Shown here one piece after another: positions 1 to 6,183 of a stretch of 12,434 bases of DNA. A model generated the notes under the pieces. The model did not search any database, was not told the DNA's origin, and saw only the letters and a program-made list of their open reading frames with translations. Location of the stretch: contig JAFTMP010000185.1 in the NCBI GenBank assembly GCA_017452335.1, positions 1 through 12,434 on the forward strand, given 5' to 3'. This DNA comes from Clostridia bacterium (GTDB lineage: Bacteria; Bacillota; Clostridia; Oscillospirales; CAG-272). How positions within the stretch are numbered: position 1 is the stretch's first letter; every line of letters starts with the position of its first letter. A program made the translations under genes and the position numbers.

Positions 1-516
1 ATCAATCCGGCGGTTTCCTTGGGTGTATGGTTGACAGGCGGAATGAAATTGGTCGATTTTATCGGATACGTGGTGGAGCAGTGCATCGGAGCCATCACGG
101 GCGGAGACTTTCTTGCACTCGTATTTAACGGAAAGGAAGGCGGAGCGCTGTACGATCAGACAGGTGGACTTGGTTCAAACGGACTTGCAGGAGTTGGTGA
201 TTCTTGGCTGATCGGGTTGATCGTTGAGGTGGTATTGACCTTTGTTTTTGTGTTGGCGATTCTCGGTGTGACCAGTAAAGCGCAAAACGGACGGGTTGCG
301 GGGATCGTGATCGGCTTGACATTGACGTTGGTGCATATCCTGGGCATTGGATTAACAGGCACGTCGGTCAACCCTGCAAGGAGTCTTGGTCCCGCGATTT
401 TTGCAGGCGGAAGTGCACTTTCCGGACTTTGGGTGTTCATCGTAGGACCGTTTTTGGGCGCGGCTGTTGCGGTGGGCGTGTATCTTTTTCTTGAGGGAAA
501 GAAAAGCGAAGACTAA
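1..516 (+). CDS. aqpZ: Aquaporin Z-type water channel (MIP family), 5' end missing
   Basis: Integral membrane channel for water. The reading frame is open from base 1, so the N-terminal part lies outside the window; 171 codons remain. The first visible residues, INPAVSLG, are the first half-helix NPA motif, and the second, NPARS, lies at window residues 124-128. The aromatic/arginine selectivity filter can be placed by spacing: His112 in LVHILG, Thr121 in TGTS and Arg127 of NPAR. These have the same spacing as His174, Thr183 and Arg189 of E. coli AqpZ as I remember it. NPARS, rather than NPARD, argues for a water channel and against a glycerol facilitator of the GlpF type. Hydrophobic helices lie around window residues 70-90, 98-118 and 140-162, and the protein ends in a charged tail, EGKKSED. 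A terminator follows 50 bases downstream. The family call is firm; strict water selectivity is inferred. Confidence 0.93.
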   Translation: MNPAVSLGVWLTGGMKLVDFIGYVVEQCIGAITGGDFLALVFNGKEGGALYDQTGGLGSNGLAGVGDSWLIGLIVEVVLTFVFVLAILGVTSKAQNGRVAGIVIGLTLTLVHILGIGLTGTSVNPARSLGPAIFAGGSALSGLWVFIVGPFLGAAVAVGVYLFLEGKKSED

Positions 517-522
517 ATTTTT

Positions 523-552
523 TAAGTTAAAACTTAGGTAAAAACTTAGGTC
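523..552. repeat. 12-bp tandem repeat with overlapping palindrome
   Basis: Two direct copies of AAAACTTAGGT lie at 529-539 and 541-551, a 12-base period just after the aquaporin stop codon. The first copy overlaps a small inverted repeat, TAAGTT-aa-AACTTA, at 523-536. No function can be assigned. It may be a weak hairpin ahead of the true terminator or a chance AT-rich duplication. Confidence 0.45.
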
Positions 553-568
553 AAAGGAGTTTTTTTAG

Positions 569-605
569 CGCGGCTGTTTTGGTTGCTCAAAATAGCCGCG
601 TTTTT
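569..605 (+). terminator. Rho-independent terminator after the aquaporin gene
   Basis: The arm CGCGGCTGTTTT (569-580) pairs with AAAATAGCCGCG (589-600), with one G-U pair and an 8-base loop, and is followed by five T. It lies about 50 bases after the aquaporin stop and insulates that gene from the operon promoter downstream. Confidence 0.9.
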
Positions 606-673
606 CCATTTGCGCACTTTAAAAGATGTATTTTAACAATGCTGTGTTTAAATAATTTTAACATATCATGTAC

Positions 674-702
674 TTGACAATAAAGTTTGATGTGTGTATA
701 AT
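674..702 (+). promoter_or_regulatory. Consensus sigma-A promoter of the dlt-like operon
   Basis: TTGACA (674-679), a 17-base spacer and TATAAT (697-702): a perfect match to the housekeeping consensus with ideal spacing. Transcription should begin near 709, leaving a leader of about 105 bases before the first gene. No convincing promoter was noticed in the short gaps between the following genes, so this one probably drives everything to 7872. Confidence 0.88.
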
Positions 703-708
703 ACTGTA

Positions 709-814
709 TTAGATTAGTGTGGGTTGTTGCGTGAAAGTCAATAAAAAAGATGCTTTTTAAGCCATTATATCGTTTTTCCCACTGCGATGCAAGAAAACGA
801 AGGGTGTAGATTTT
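709..814 (+). promoter_or_regulatory. About 105-nt leader with possible pseudoknot
   Basis: The leader has pairing potential that looks more than random but matches no riboswitch class I can name. CGTTTT (771-776) pairs with AAAACG (794-799), leaving a loop that contains CCCAC (778-782). That loop segment is exactly complementary to GTGGG at 719-723 near the predicted RNA 5' end, so a long-range loop pairing could form. A weak AT hairpin lies at 742-759. The ribosome binding site GAAGGG (799-804) adjoins the 3' arm, so folding could affect translation of the first gene. The structure and any ligand are speculative. Confidence 0.3.
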
Positions 815-2017
815 ATGAAAAAATACGGTATTTTTGTAATTTTAACAGTGATGTTGATCCTGTTAATTGCTTCCTGTTCTGAAAAAAATCCTGTGGTTGT
901 TCAAACACCGGGTAATAGTAACGAGAGTTCTCCGGTCATAGAGGAAGACTCGGGCGAAAATGTCGCTTCCAACCCTTCGGACAGTATGCAGGAGTCATCT
1001 GCCACTCCTTCGGTAGATGAAGAGAAGCTGACGGTTGTGGGCAAAAACATCGAGATTATTCAAGGTCAAGAGGTTTCTTATAACGAGCTCATCACCGTTA
1101 CAAATGCGGTGGGTGAATATTCGGTAAACATTGATTCTTCTGCTGTGCAGAACAGCACTCCGGGCGTGTACACCGTTTCTTATACTGTGACCGACGAGGC
1201 AGGAAATACGGCACAGTGCACCGTGCAGGTCACCGTAAAGGAAGCACCCGATACCATCCCGCCTACCGTTTTGGGAACCGATTTCCAAATAACGATTGGT
1301 GACGGCGTGAGTTATAAAAAACAAATCGAGGTCAGTGATGACAAAGATCCCGCACCCGCTATTTCTGTAGACAATTCTGCAGTGGACTTAGAAAAGCCCG
1401 GCACTTACCCCGTGGTGTATACTGTGACCGATAAATCGGGAAATTCCACGGTGCTGACGCTCTATTTGACCATTGTTGAGAAGGAATATAACTGGACTGA
1501 AACCGAAAAGTATGTTTACGGTGAAGCGGAAAAGATTCTTGAACGCATTACAACCGATTCCATGTCCGATCTGGATGTTGCTTATGCCATTTACAGATGG
1601 ACCAAGAATAATATCGGTTATTGGGGTTCCTCCGATAAGACGGACTGGATCAAGGCGGCGCATGATGCCTTGAAGTCGGGTGTCAGTGATTGCTTCGGCT
1701 TTTTTGCCGTTTCAAAAGCACTGCTGACCGTTGCGGAAATTGATACCCACGATATGGAAAAGGATCGTGTGTCCGATAAGGTAACGCGCCACTATTGGCT
1801 GCTGGTGAATGTGGGCGACGGCTGGTATCACTTCGATACCACGCGCTTCAGATATGAAAACAGCAATTTCTTTATGCTGACCAACGAAGAGATCTGGGCT
1901 TGGGACAACAAGTATTATCCCGGAACACATACCTATATTACCGAGGGTGTTCCCGAGGTTGCAACCAAATCTATCCAAGATCGTGTAGATTACAATTCTT
2001 CCACGCTGAAGAAATAA
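815..2017 (+). CDS. Lipoprotein with two Ig-like domains and a transglutaminase-like domain
   Basis: Predicted membrane-anchored extracellular protein of 400 residues. Residues 1-20 form a lipoprotein signal peptide with lipobox IASC, so Cys21 would be lipidated. Residues 22-70 are an acidic Ser/Pro-rich linker. Two tandem bacterial Ig-like repeats (HYR/DUF5011-like) follow at about 72-141 and 151-220, each with a GxYxVxYTVTDxxGN signature. The C-terminal part, about 230-360, is transglutaminase-like (papain fold): Cys293 in SDCFGFF, His326 in RHYWLLV and Asp341 in HFDTT give the expected Cys-His-Asp triad in order. Such domains in bacteria act as transglutaminases, cysteine proteases or amidases, and the reaction here is unknown. 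The ATG start has GAAGGG 10 bases upstream. It is the first gene of the operon, 39 bases before the racemase gene, which suggests that it works on the same surface polymer or anchors the system; this is inference. Confidence 0.88.
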   Translation: MKKYGIFVILTVMLILLIASCSEKNPVVVQTPGNSNESSPVIEEDSGENVASNPSDSMQESSATPSVDEEKLTVVGKNIEIIQGQEVSYNELITVTNAVGEYSVNIDSSAVQNSTPGVYTVSYTVTDEAGNTAQCTVQVTVKEAPDTIPPTVLGTDFQITIGDGVSYKKQIEVSDDKDPAPAISVDNSAVDLEKPGTYPVVYTVTDKSGNSTVLTLYLTIVEKEYNWTETEKYVYGEAEKILERITTDSMSDLDVAYAIYRWTKNNIGYWGSSDKTDWIKAAHDALKSGVSDCFGFFAVSKALLTVAEIDTHDMEKDRVSDKVTRHYWLLVNVGDGWYHFDTTRFRYENSNFFMLTNEEIWAWDNKYYPGTHTYITEGVPEVATKSIQDRVDYNSSTLKK

Positions 2018-2039
2018 TATCTTCGAATTCGAATTATTT
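2012..2039. repeat. Palindrome in the first intercistronic gap
   Basis: TTCGAATTCGAA (2022-2033) is a perfect 12-base palindrome. An outer pair, AAATAAT (2012-2018) and ATTATTT (2033-2039), could extend a weak hairpin just before the racemase ribosome binding site (AAAGGAG, 2043-2049). There is no T tract, so it is not a terminator. It could be an RNA-processing or protein-binding site, or chance. Confidence 0.35.
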
Positions 2040-2056
2040 GAGAAAGGAGCGGACAC

Positions 2057-2797
2057 ATGGCGTTTTTAGGCGTGATCGGGGGACTTGGCCCGATGGCAAC
2101 GGCGTACTTTATGGAACTGATCACTGCCATGACCGCTGCCGAAAAAGACCAAGAGCATCTTAAAATGCTGGTGTATAGCGTACCGGCACTGCCCGACAGA
2201 ACTGCTTATATTTTGGGAAAAAGCAAGGAAAGTCCTCTATCGGGACTTGTTGAAGCAGGACGAGCACTGGGCACACTTGGGGTGGATCTTTTGGCAATTC
2301 CTTGCATTACAGCACATTATTTTCATGAACAGATCGAGGAACAGACGGGGATTTCCGTAGTGCATGCGATCAGAGAAAGTGCGGTGCTTTTAAAAGAAGC
2401 GGGAGTTTCACGCGTCGGTCTGATGGCGACCGACGGAACGGTGCAAAGCAAGCTTTTCCAAAAGGAGTTTGAAAAGCAGGGAATAGCTGTCATGATTCCT
2501 TCGGAATCGGGACAAGCTAAAGTGATGTCGCTGATCTATGATGACGTGAAAATGGGGAACGCTCCTGATATGACGGCGTTTGAAGCGGTTGGAAAGGAAC
2601 TTAGAGCACAGGGAGCACAGGTGATCCTGCTGGGATGTACCGAGCTTTCGCTGATTAAGCGCTCCAATCCTTTGAGCCGAGAGTACCTTGATGTGATGGA
2701 GGTGCTGGCAAGAGCAGTGCTGTTAAAAACGGGGACGCCCATCAGAGAGGAATATAAGGATTTACTGAGTAATACAAAACAAGAAATGTTGGTGTAA
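2057..2797 (+). CDS. Aspartate/glutamate racemase family protein
   Basis: Predicted cytosolic, cofactor-independent amino-acid racemase of 246 residues, a normal length for the Asp/Glu racemase family. The N-terminus has the family's GVIGGLGPMAT motif (residues 5-15). The two catalytic cysteines are present: Cys83 in IPCITAHYF and Cys194 in LLGCTELSL. These act as opposing acid and base on the alpha carbon. The first motif is usually PCNTAH; here the Asn is Ile, which may change substrate or rate. The start is the ATG with AAAGGAG seven bases upstream. Only three bases separate its stop from the adenylation gene, so the two are probably translationally coupled. The context suggests that it supplies a D-amino acid to the ligase. 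D-Asp or D-Glu would be the family expectation, but members with other substrates exist, so the substrate is not fixed by sequence. Confidence 0.9.
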   Translation: MAFLGVIGGLGPMATAYFMELITAMTAAEKDQEHLKMLVYSVPALPDRTAYILGKSKESPLSGLVEAGRALGTLGVDLLAIPCITAHYFHEQIEEQTGISVVHAIRESAVLLKEAGVSRVGLMATDGTVQSKLFQKEFEKQGIAVMIPSESGQAKVMSLIYDDVKMGNAPDMTAFEAVGKELRAQGAQVILLGCTELSLIKRSNPLSREYLDVMEVLARAVLLKTGTPIREEYKDLLSNTKQEMLV

Positions 2798-2800
2798 AGA

Positions 2801-4315
2801 ATGAAACAGAAAAACGTACTGGAATATCTTGAGCAAACAGTGGTCCGTGTGCCCGAGAAGGTGGCGTATGCTGATGACAGCTTCGAGCTGACCTTCAAGC
2901 AGGTATTCGACCAAAGCCGCGCAGTGGGCAGTGCACTGTTAAATAGGGGATTGACGGGTGAACCCATTGTGGTGTTCATGCCCAAGCATCCCAAGACCAT
3001 TGCCGCCTTTTTTGGCTGTGTTTACGGCGGCAATTATTATGTTCCCATTGATCCCGAAATGCCTCGCTTCCGCATTGAATTGATCTTTGCCAATCTCTGC
3101 CCCAAGGCAGTGATCTGTGATGAAGGGTCACTGGAAGCACTGCAGTCCTTCAATTACGTAGGTGATGTTCTTCTTTATGATGAAATTGCATCTTCTCCCA
3201 TTGATGAGGCGGAACTGCGCGCCGTGCGCGAAAAGCAGATCGACACCGATCCCATTTATATCGTGTTTACCTCCGGCTCCACCGGTGTGCCTAAGGGTGT
3301 GGTGGCGTGCCACCGTTCGGTGATCGACTATATCGAACAGCTCTCGGAAATTCTTTCTTTTTCCGAGGAAACGCGCTTTGCCAACCAGTCGCCGCTGTAT
3401 TTTGATGCTTGTTTGAAGGAGCTGTATCCGACCATCAAGTTTGGCGCCACGGCGTATTTAACGCCCAAGCAGCTTTTCATGTTCCCCATTAAGCTGGTGG
3501 AATTCTTAAACGAGCATCGCATCAACACTGTTTGCTGGGTGGTTTCTGCGCTGACGATGATTTCGGCGTTTAATACCTTTGAAAAGGTAAAGCCCGAATA
3601 TTTGCACACCATTGCCTTTGGCAGTGAGGTGTTCCCCATTAAGCAGTTCAACCGCTGGAGAGCGGCTCTGCCCAACGCGAAGTTTACTAACCTGTACGGA
3701 CCTACCGAAACTACGGGTATGTGTTGCTTCTATCACGCCACCAAGGATTTTGCTCCCGATGAGGTGATCCCCATCGGTAGACCCTTCCCCAACAGAGAGA
3801 TCATTCTGCTCACCGAAGAGAACAAGAGAGCAGAGCAAGGACAGGTGGGGGAGATCTGTGTGCGCGGTACGGCACTGACACTTGGCTACTATCACGCTTT
3901 TGAAAAAACCAATGAAGTGTTTGTGCAAAACCCCTTAAATGACCGCTATCCCGAGCTTATTTATCGCACGGGGGATCTTGGAAAATGGAACGAGCAGGGC
4001 GAGCTGATCTTCATTTCCCGCAAGGACTATCAGATTAAGCACATGGGGCACCGCATAGAGCTGGGCGAGATCGAGGCAAACGTAAACCTTCTTGAGGGAG
4101 TTTCCATGTCTTGCTGTCTCTTTGACAAGGAAAAAGACAAGATAGAGCTGTTTTATGTGGGTGAATTGCCCGAAAAGGAGTTGTTTGCTCTGCTTAAGGA
4201 CAAATTGCCCCGCTATATGTTACCGAATAAAGTGCGTCAGCTTGAGAGCCTGCCTTTGACGGCAAACGGAAAGCTTGACCGCATGACCCTTAAAAAAATG
4301 ATGCACGGAGAATAA
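2801..4315 (+). CDS. DltA-like amino-acid adenylation enzyme (amino acid:carrier protein ligase)
   Basis: Predicted cytosolic ANL-superfamily ligase of 504 residues, the usual DltA length. It would use ATP to make an aminoacyl-AMP and then load the amino acid onto the carrier-protein phosphopantetheine. Core motifs are in order: the P-loop FTSGSTGVPKG (156-166), FDAC with Asp202 (binds the alpha-amino group in amino-acid-activating members), YGPTE (299-303), YRTGDLG (388-394), the hinge region around 408-424 and NGKLDR with the catalytic Lys491. By eye alignment, pocket residues differ from DltA: Lys206 where DltA has Met, and Gly274 where B. cereus DltA has Cys269. A side chain other than the methyl of D-Ala is therefore plausible. 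No good Shine-Dalgarno sequence precedes the ATG, and with the racemase stop three bases away, coupled translation is likely. Automatic annotation would probably call it D-alanine-poly(phosphoribitol) ligase; the family is sure, the substrate is not. Confidence 0.93.
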   Translation: MKQKNVLEYLEQTVVRVPEKVAYADDSFELTFKQVFDQSRAVGSALLNRGLTGEPIVVFMPKHPKTIAAFFGCVYGGNYYVPIDPEMPRFRIELIFANLCPKAVICDEGSLEALQSFNYVGDVLLYDEIASSPIDEAELRAVREKQIDTDPIYIVFTSGSTGVPKGVVACHRSVIDYIEQLSEILSFSEETRFANQSPLYFDACLKELYPTIKFGATAYLTPKQLFMFPIKLVEFLNEHRINTVCWVVSALTMISAFNTFEKVKPEYLHTIAFGSEVFPIKQFNRWRAALPNAKFTNLYGPTETTGMCCFYHATKDFAPDEVIPIGRPFPNREIILLTEENKRAEQGQVGEICVRGTALTLGYYHAFEKTNEVFVQNPLNDRYPELIYRTGDLGKWNEQGELIFISRKDYQIKHMGHRIELGEIEANVNLLEGVSMSCCLFDKEKDKIELFYVGELPEKELFALLKDKLPRYMLPNKVRQLESLPLTANGKLDRMTLKKMMHGE

Positions 4316-4350
4316 CCGTCAATCAGTATAAAAGAAAGAGAGAACGAACT

Positions 4351-4578
4351 ATGAATGAACTTCTTGAAATTTTAAGCGACCTGCACCCCGATGTGGACTT
4401 TGAAACGGAAGAAAACTTGATCGAAGAGCGGATCTTGGATTCGCTGGATATCGTTTCTCTGATTTCCGAGATTGACGACCGCTTTGATGTGGTGATCCCT
4501 CCCGAAGAGATCGTTCCTGAGAATTTTAATTCGGCAAAGGCGCTCTGGGCGCTGATCTGCCGCTTGGATGAAGAATAA
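4351..4578 (+). CDS. Acyl/aminoacyl carrier protein (DltC-like)
   Basis: Small acidic carrier protein of 75 residues, typical of DltC and other stand-alone acyl carrier proteins. The phosphopantetheine attachment site is Ser31 in ILDSLDIV, at the start of helix II as expected. It should be converted to the holo form by a phosphopantetheinyl transferase encoded elsewhere, loaded by the ligase just upstream and read by the MBOAT protein just downstream. It lies 35 bases after the ligase gene and 6 bases before the acyltransferase gene. The ribosome binding site is only a loose purine tract (GAAAGAGAG). The order ligase-carrier-MBOAT differs from the common dltA-dltB-dltC order. Confidence 0.92.
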   Translation: MNELLEILSDLHPDVDFETEENLIEERILDSLDIVSLISEIDDRFDVVIPPEEIVPENFNSAKALWALICRLDEE

Positions 4579-4584
4579 GGGACT

Positions 4585-6171
4585 ATGCTGTTTACATCTC
4601 TGACGTTTGTCATTTATTTGATCTGTACACTGGTGCTTTTTTATCTTTTACCTAAAAAAGCCCAGTGGCCCTTATTGTTGGTTGCCAGTTATGTGTTCTA
4701 TGCCATAGCCGATTGGCGCTATCTGTTTTTCATCCTGGTTACCACCGTTTCGGTGTATTTCGTCGCGCGAAAGGTCGAAGGGATCAACATCACGCAAAAG
4801 GAATATATCAAGGCGCACAAGGCGGAGCTAAGCAAAGAAGAAAAGAATGCTTATAAGAACAAAATGAAGGCGAAAAAGTGGCGTTGGCTTCTGTTGGTGC
4901 TCTTCTTCAATTTGGGCATTTTGGCTTTTACCAAATATACCAACTTTGTCATCAACAACATCAATTCCTTCTTAAGCGATGCCTCTGCCTTAAAAACGGT
5001 GGATCTGATCATCCCCATGGGCATTTCCTTCTATACCTTCCAGTCGCTGGGATATGTGATCGACGTTTATCGCGGCAAGCAGGAGGCGCAGAAGAACTTC
5101 TTTAAGCTGGCACTTTTCGTTTCCTTCTTCCCCCAGCTTGTGCAGGGACCCATCAGCCGTTACGGCGATTTGGCACCCACCCTTTTTGCACAGCACAAAT
5201 TTGAGCGCAAGACCGTTTCCTATGGCTTGATGCGCATTTTGTGGGGATACTTTAAGAAGATGGTGATTGCAGACCGTCTTATTTCCGGTGTGACCACCCT
5301 TGTGGGCAAGCCCGAGGAATATGCCGGAGTTTATGTGTTCGTGGCAATGCTGTTCTATGCATTCCAGCTTTACTGCGACTTCACGGGCGGTATTGACATT
5401 ACCATCGGTATTGCCGAAGCCATGGGTATTCACATTACCGAAAACTTCCGACTGCCTTATTTTTCAAAGAATATCAAGGAATACTGGAACCGCTGGCACA
5501 TCACCATGGGTTCTTGGTTTACCGACTATATTTTCTACCCCATTTCGGTTTGCGGACCGATGCTGAAGCTCTCCAAGTGGTCCAGAGATCATTTGCCCAA
5601 GGGCATCGGCAAGAGGGTAACGGTGTATATTTCCTGCTTTGTGGTGTGGTTTGCCACCGGTATTTGGCACGGCGCCGCTTGGAACTTCATTGTTTGGGGT
5701 CTTGCCAACTTTGCCGTGATCATGATCTCACAGGAATGTGAGCCTCTTTATGCCAAGTTCCACAGCCGTTTTCATGTGAAGGGCAAAGCACCCTACGAGG
5801 CGTTCCAGATCGTGCGTACGGTGCTGTTGATGTCTGCTATCCGTATGTTTGACTGCTACAGAAACGTGCCGGTGACTCTGTCTATGCTGGGCAGTATGTT
5901 TACCAAGTTCAACTTCAATGTGCTCTTTGACGGCTCGCTTTTGAAGATCGGACTTTCTGCATCTGACTATGTGATTCTTGCAGTGGGTCTTGGAATCGTA
6001 TTTACCGTCAGTGTCCTCAAGGCGAAAAAGGGAAGTGTACGTGATCGCTTCTATGAGAAGCCCTTTGGCTTTTTCTATCATGTAATGGCGATTTTGCTTA
6101 TCGCGATTTTGGTGTTCGGTGCTTACGGTGTAGGCTATGACTCCTCCCAGTTCATCTACAATCAATTCTAA
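4585..6171 (+). CDS. MBOAT-family membrane acyltransferase, AlgI-type
   Basis: Polytopic membrane protein of 528 residues, predicted to carry the acyl or aminoacyl group from the carrier protein to an acceptor on the outer face. The opening MLFTSL, the segment GISFYTFQSLGYVIDVYRG, FPQLVQGPISRY, EYWNRWHITMG and GIWHGAAWNF are signatures of the AlgI/DltB branch. The two conserved histidines are His305 (RWHIT) and His362 (WHGA); the second is the catalytic one in this family. About ten or more hydrophobic segments are visible, with a charged cytoplasmic loop at about 64-100. Length and motifs fit AlgI-like proteins (about 500 residues) better than DltB (about 400). The start overlaps the ribosome binding site, because AAGGG begins in the preceding stop codon. 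That leaves only about three bases of spacing and implies coupling to the carrier gene. The family call is strong; donor and acceptor are inferred from neighbours. Confidence 0.94.
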   Translation: MLFTSLTFVIYLICTLVLFYLLPKKAQWPLLLVASYVFYAIADWRYLFFILVTTVSVYFVARKVEGINITQKEYIKAHKAELSKEEKNAYKNKMKAKKWRWLLLVLFFNLGILAFTKYTNFVINNINSFLSDASALKTVDLIIPMGISFYTFQSLGYVIDVYRGKQEAQKNFFKLALFVSFFPQLVQGPISRYGDLAPTLFAQHKFERKTVSYGLMRILWGYFKKMVIADRLISGVTTLVGKPEEYAGVYVFVAMLFYAFQLYCDFTGGIDITIGIAEAMGIHITENFRLPYFSKNIKEYWNRWHITMGSWFTDYIFYPISVCGPMLKLSKWSRDHLPKGIGKRVTVYISCFVVWFATGIWHGAAWNFIVWGLANFAVIMISQECEPLYAKFHSRFHVKGKAPYEAFQIVRTVLLMSAIRMFDCYRNVPVTLSMLGSMFTKFNFNVLFDGSLLKIGLSASDYVILAVGLGIVFTVSVLKAKKGSVRDRFYEKPFGFFYHVMAILLIAILVFGAYGVGYDSSQFIYNQF

Positions 6172-6183
6172 GGAGGGCGTAGC

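Noticed and set aside
553..568. Ribosome-site-like AAAGGAG after the aquaporin gene, suggesting a small gene
   Set aside because: No start codon with an open frame follows; the next bases are a T run and the arm of the terminator.
709..814. c-di-GMP or other known riboswitch in the leader of the dlt-like operon
   Set aside because: The conserved core sequences of the c-di-GMP-I and -II classes are not visible. Only short stems are seen, so it was listed as an unassigned leader.
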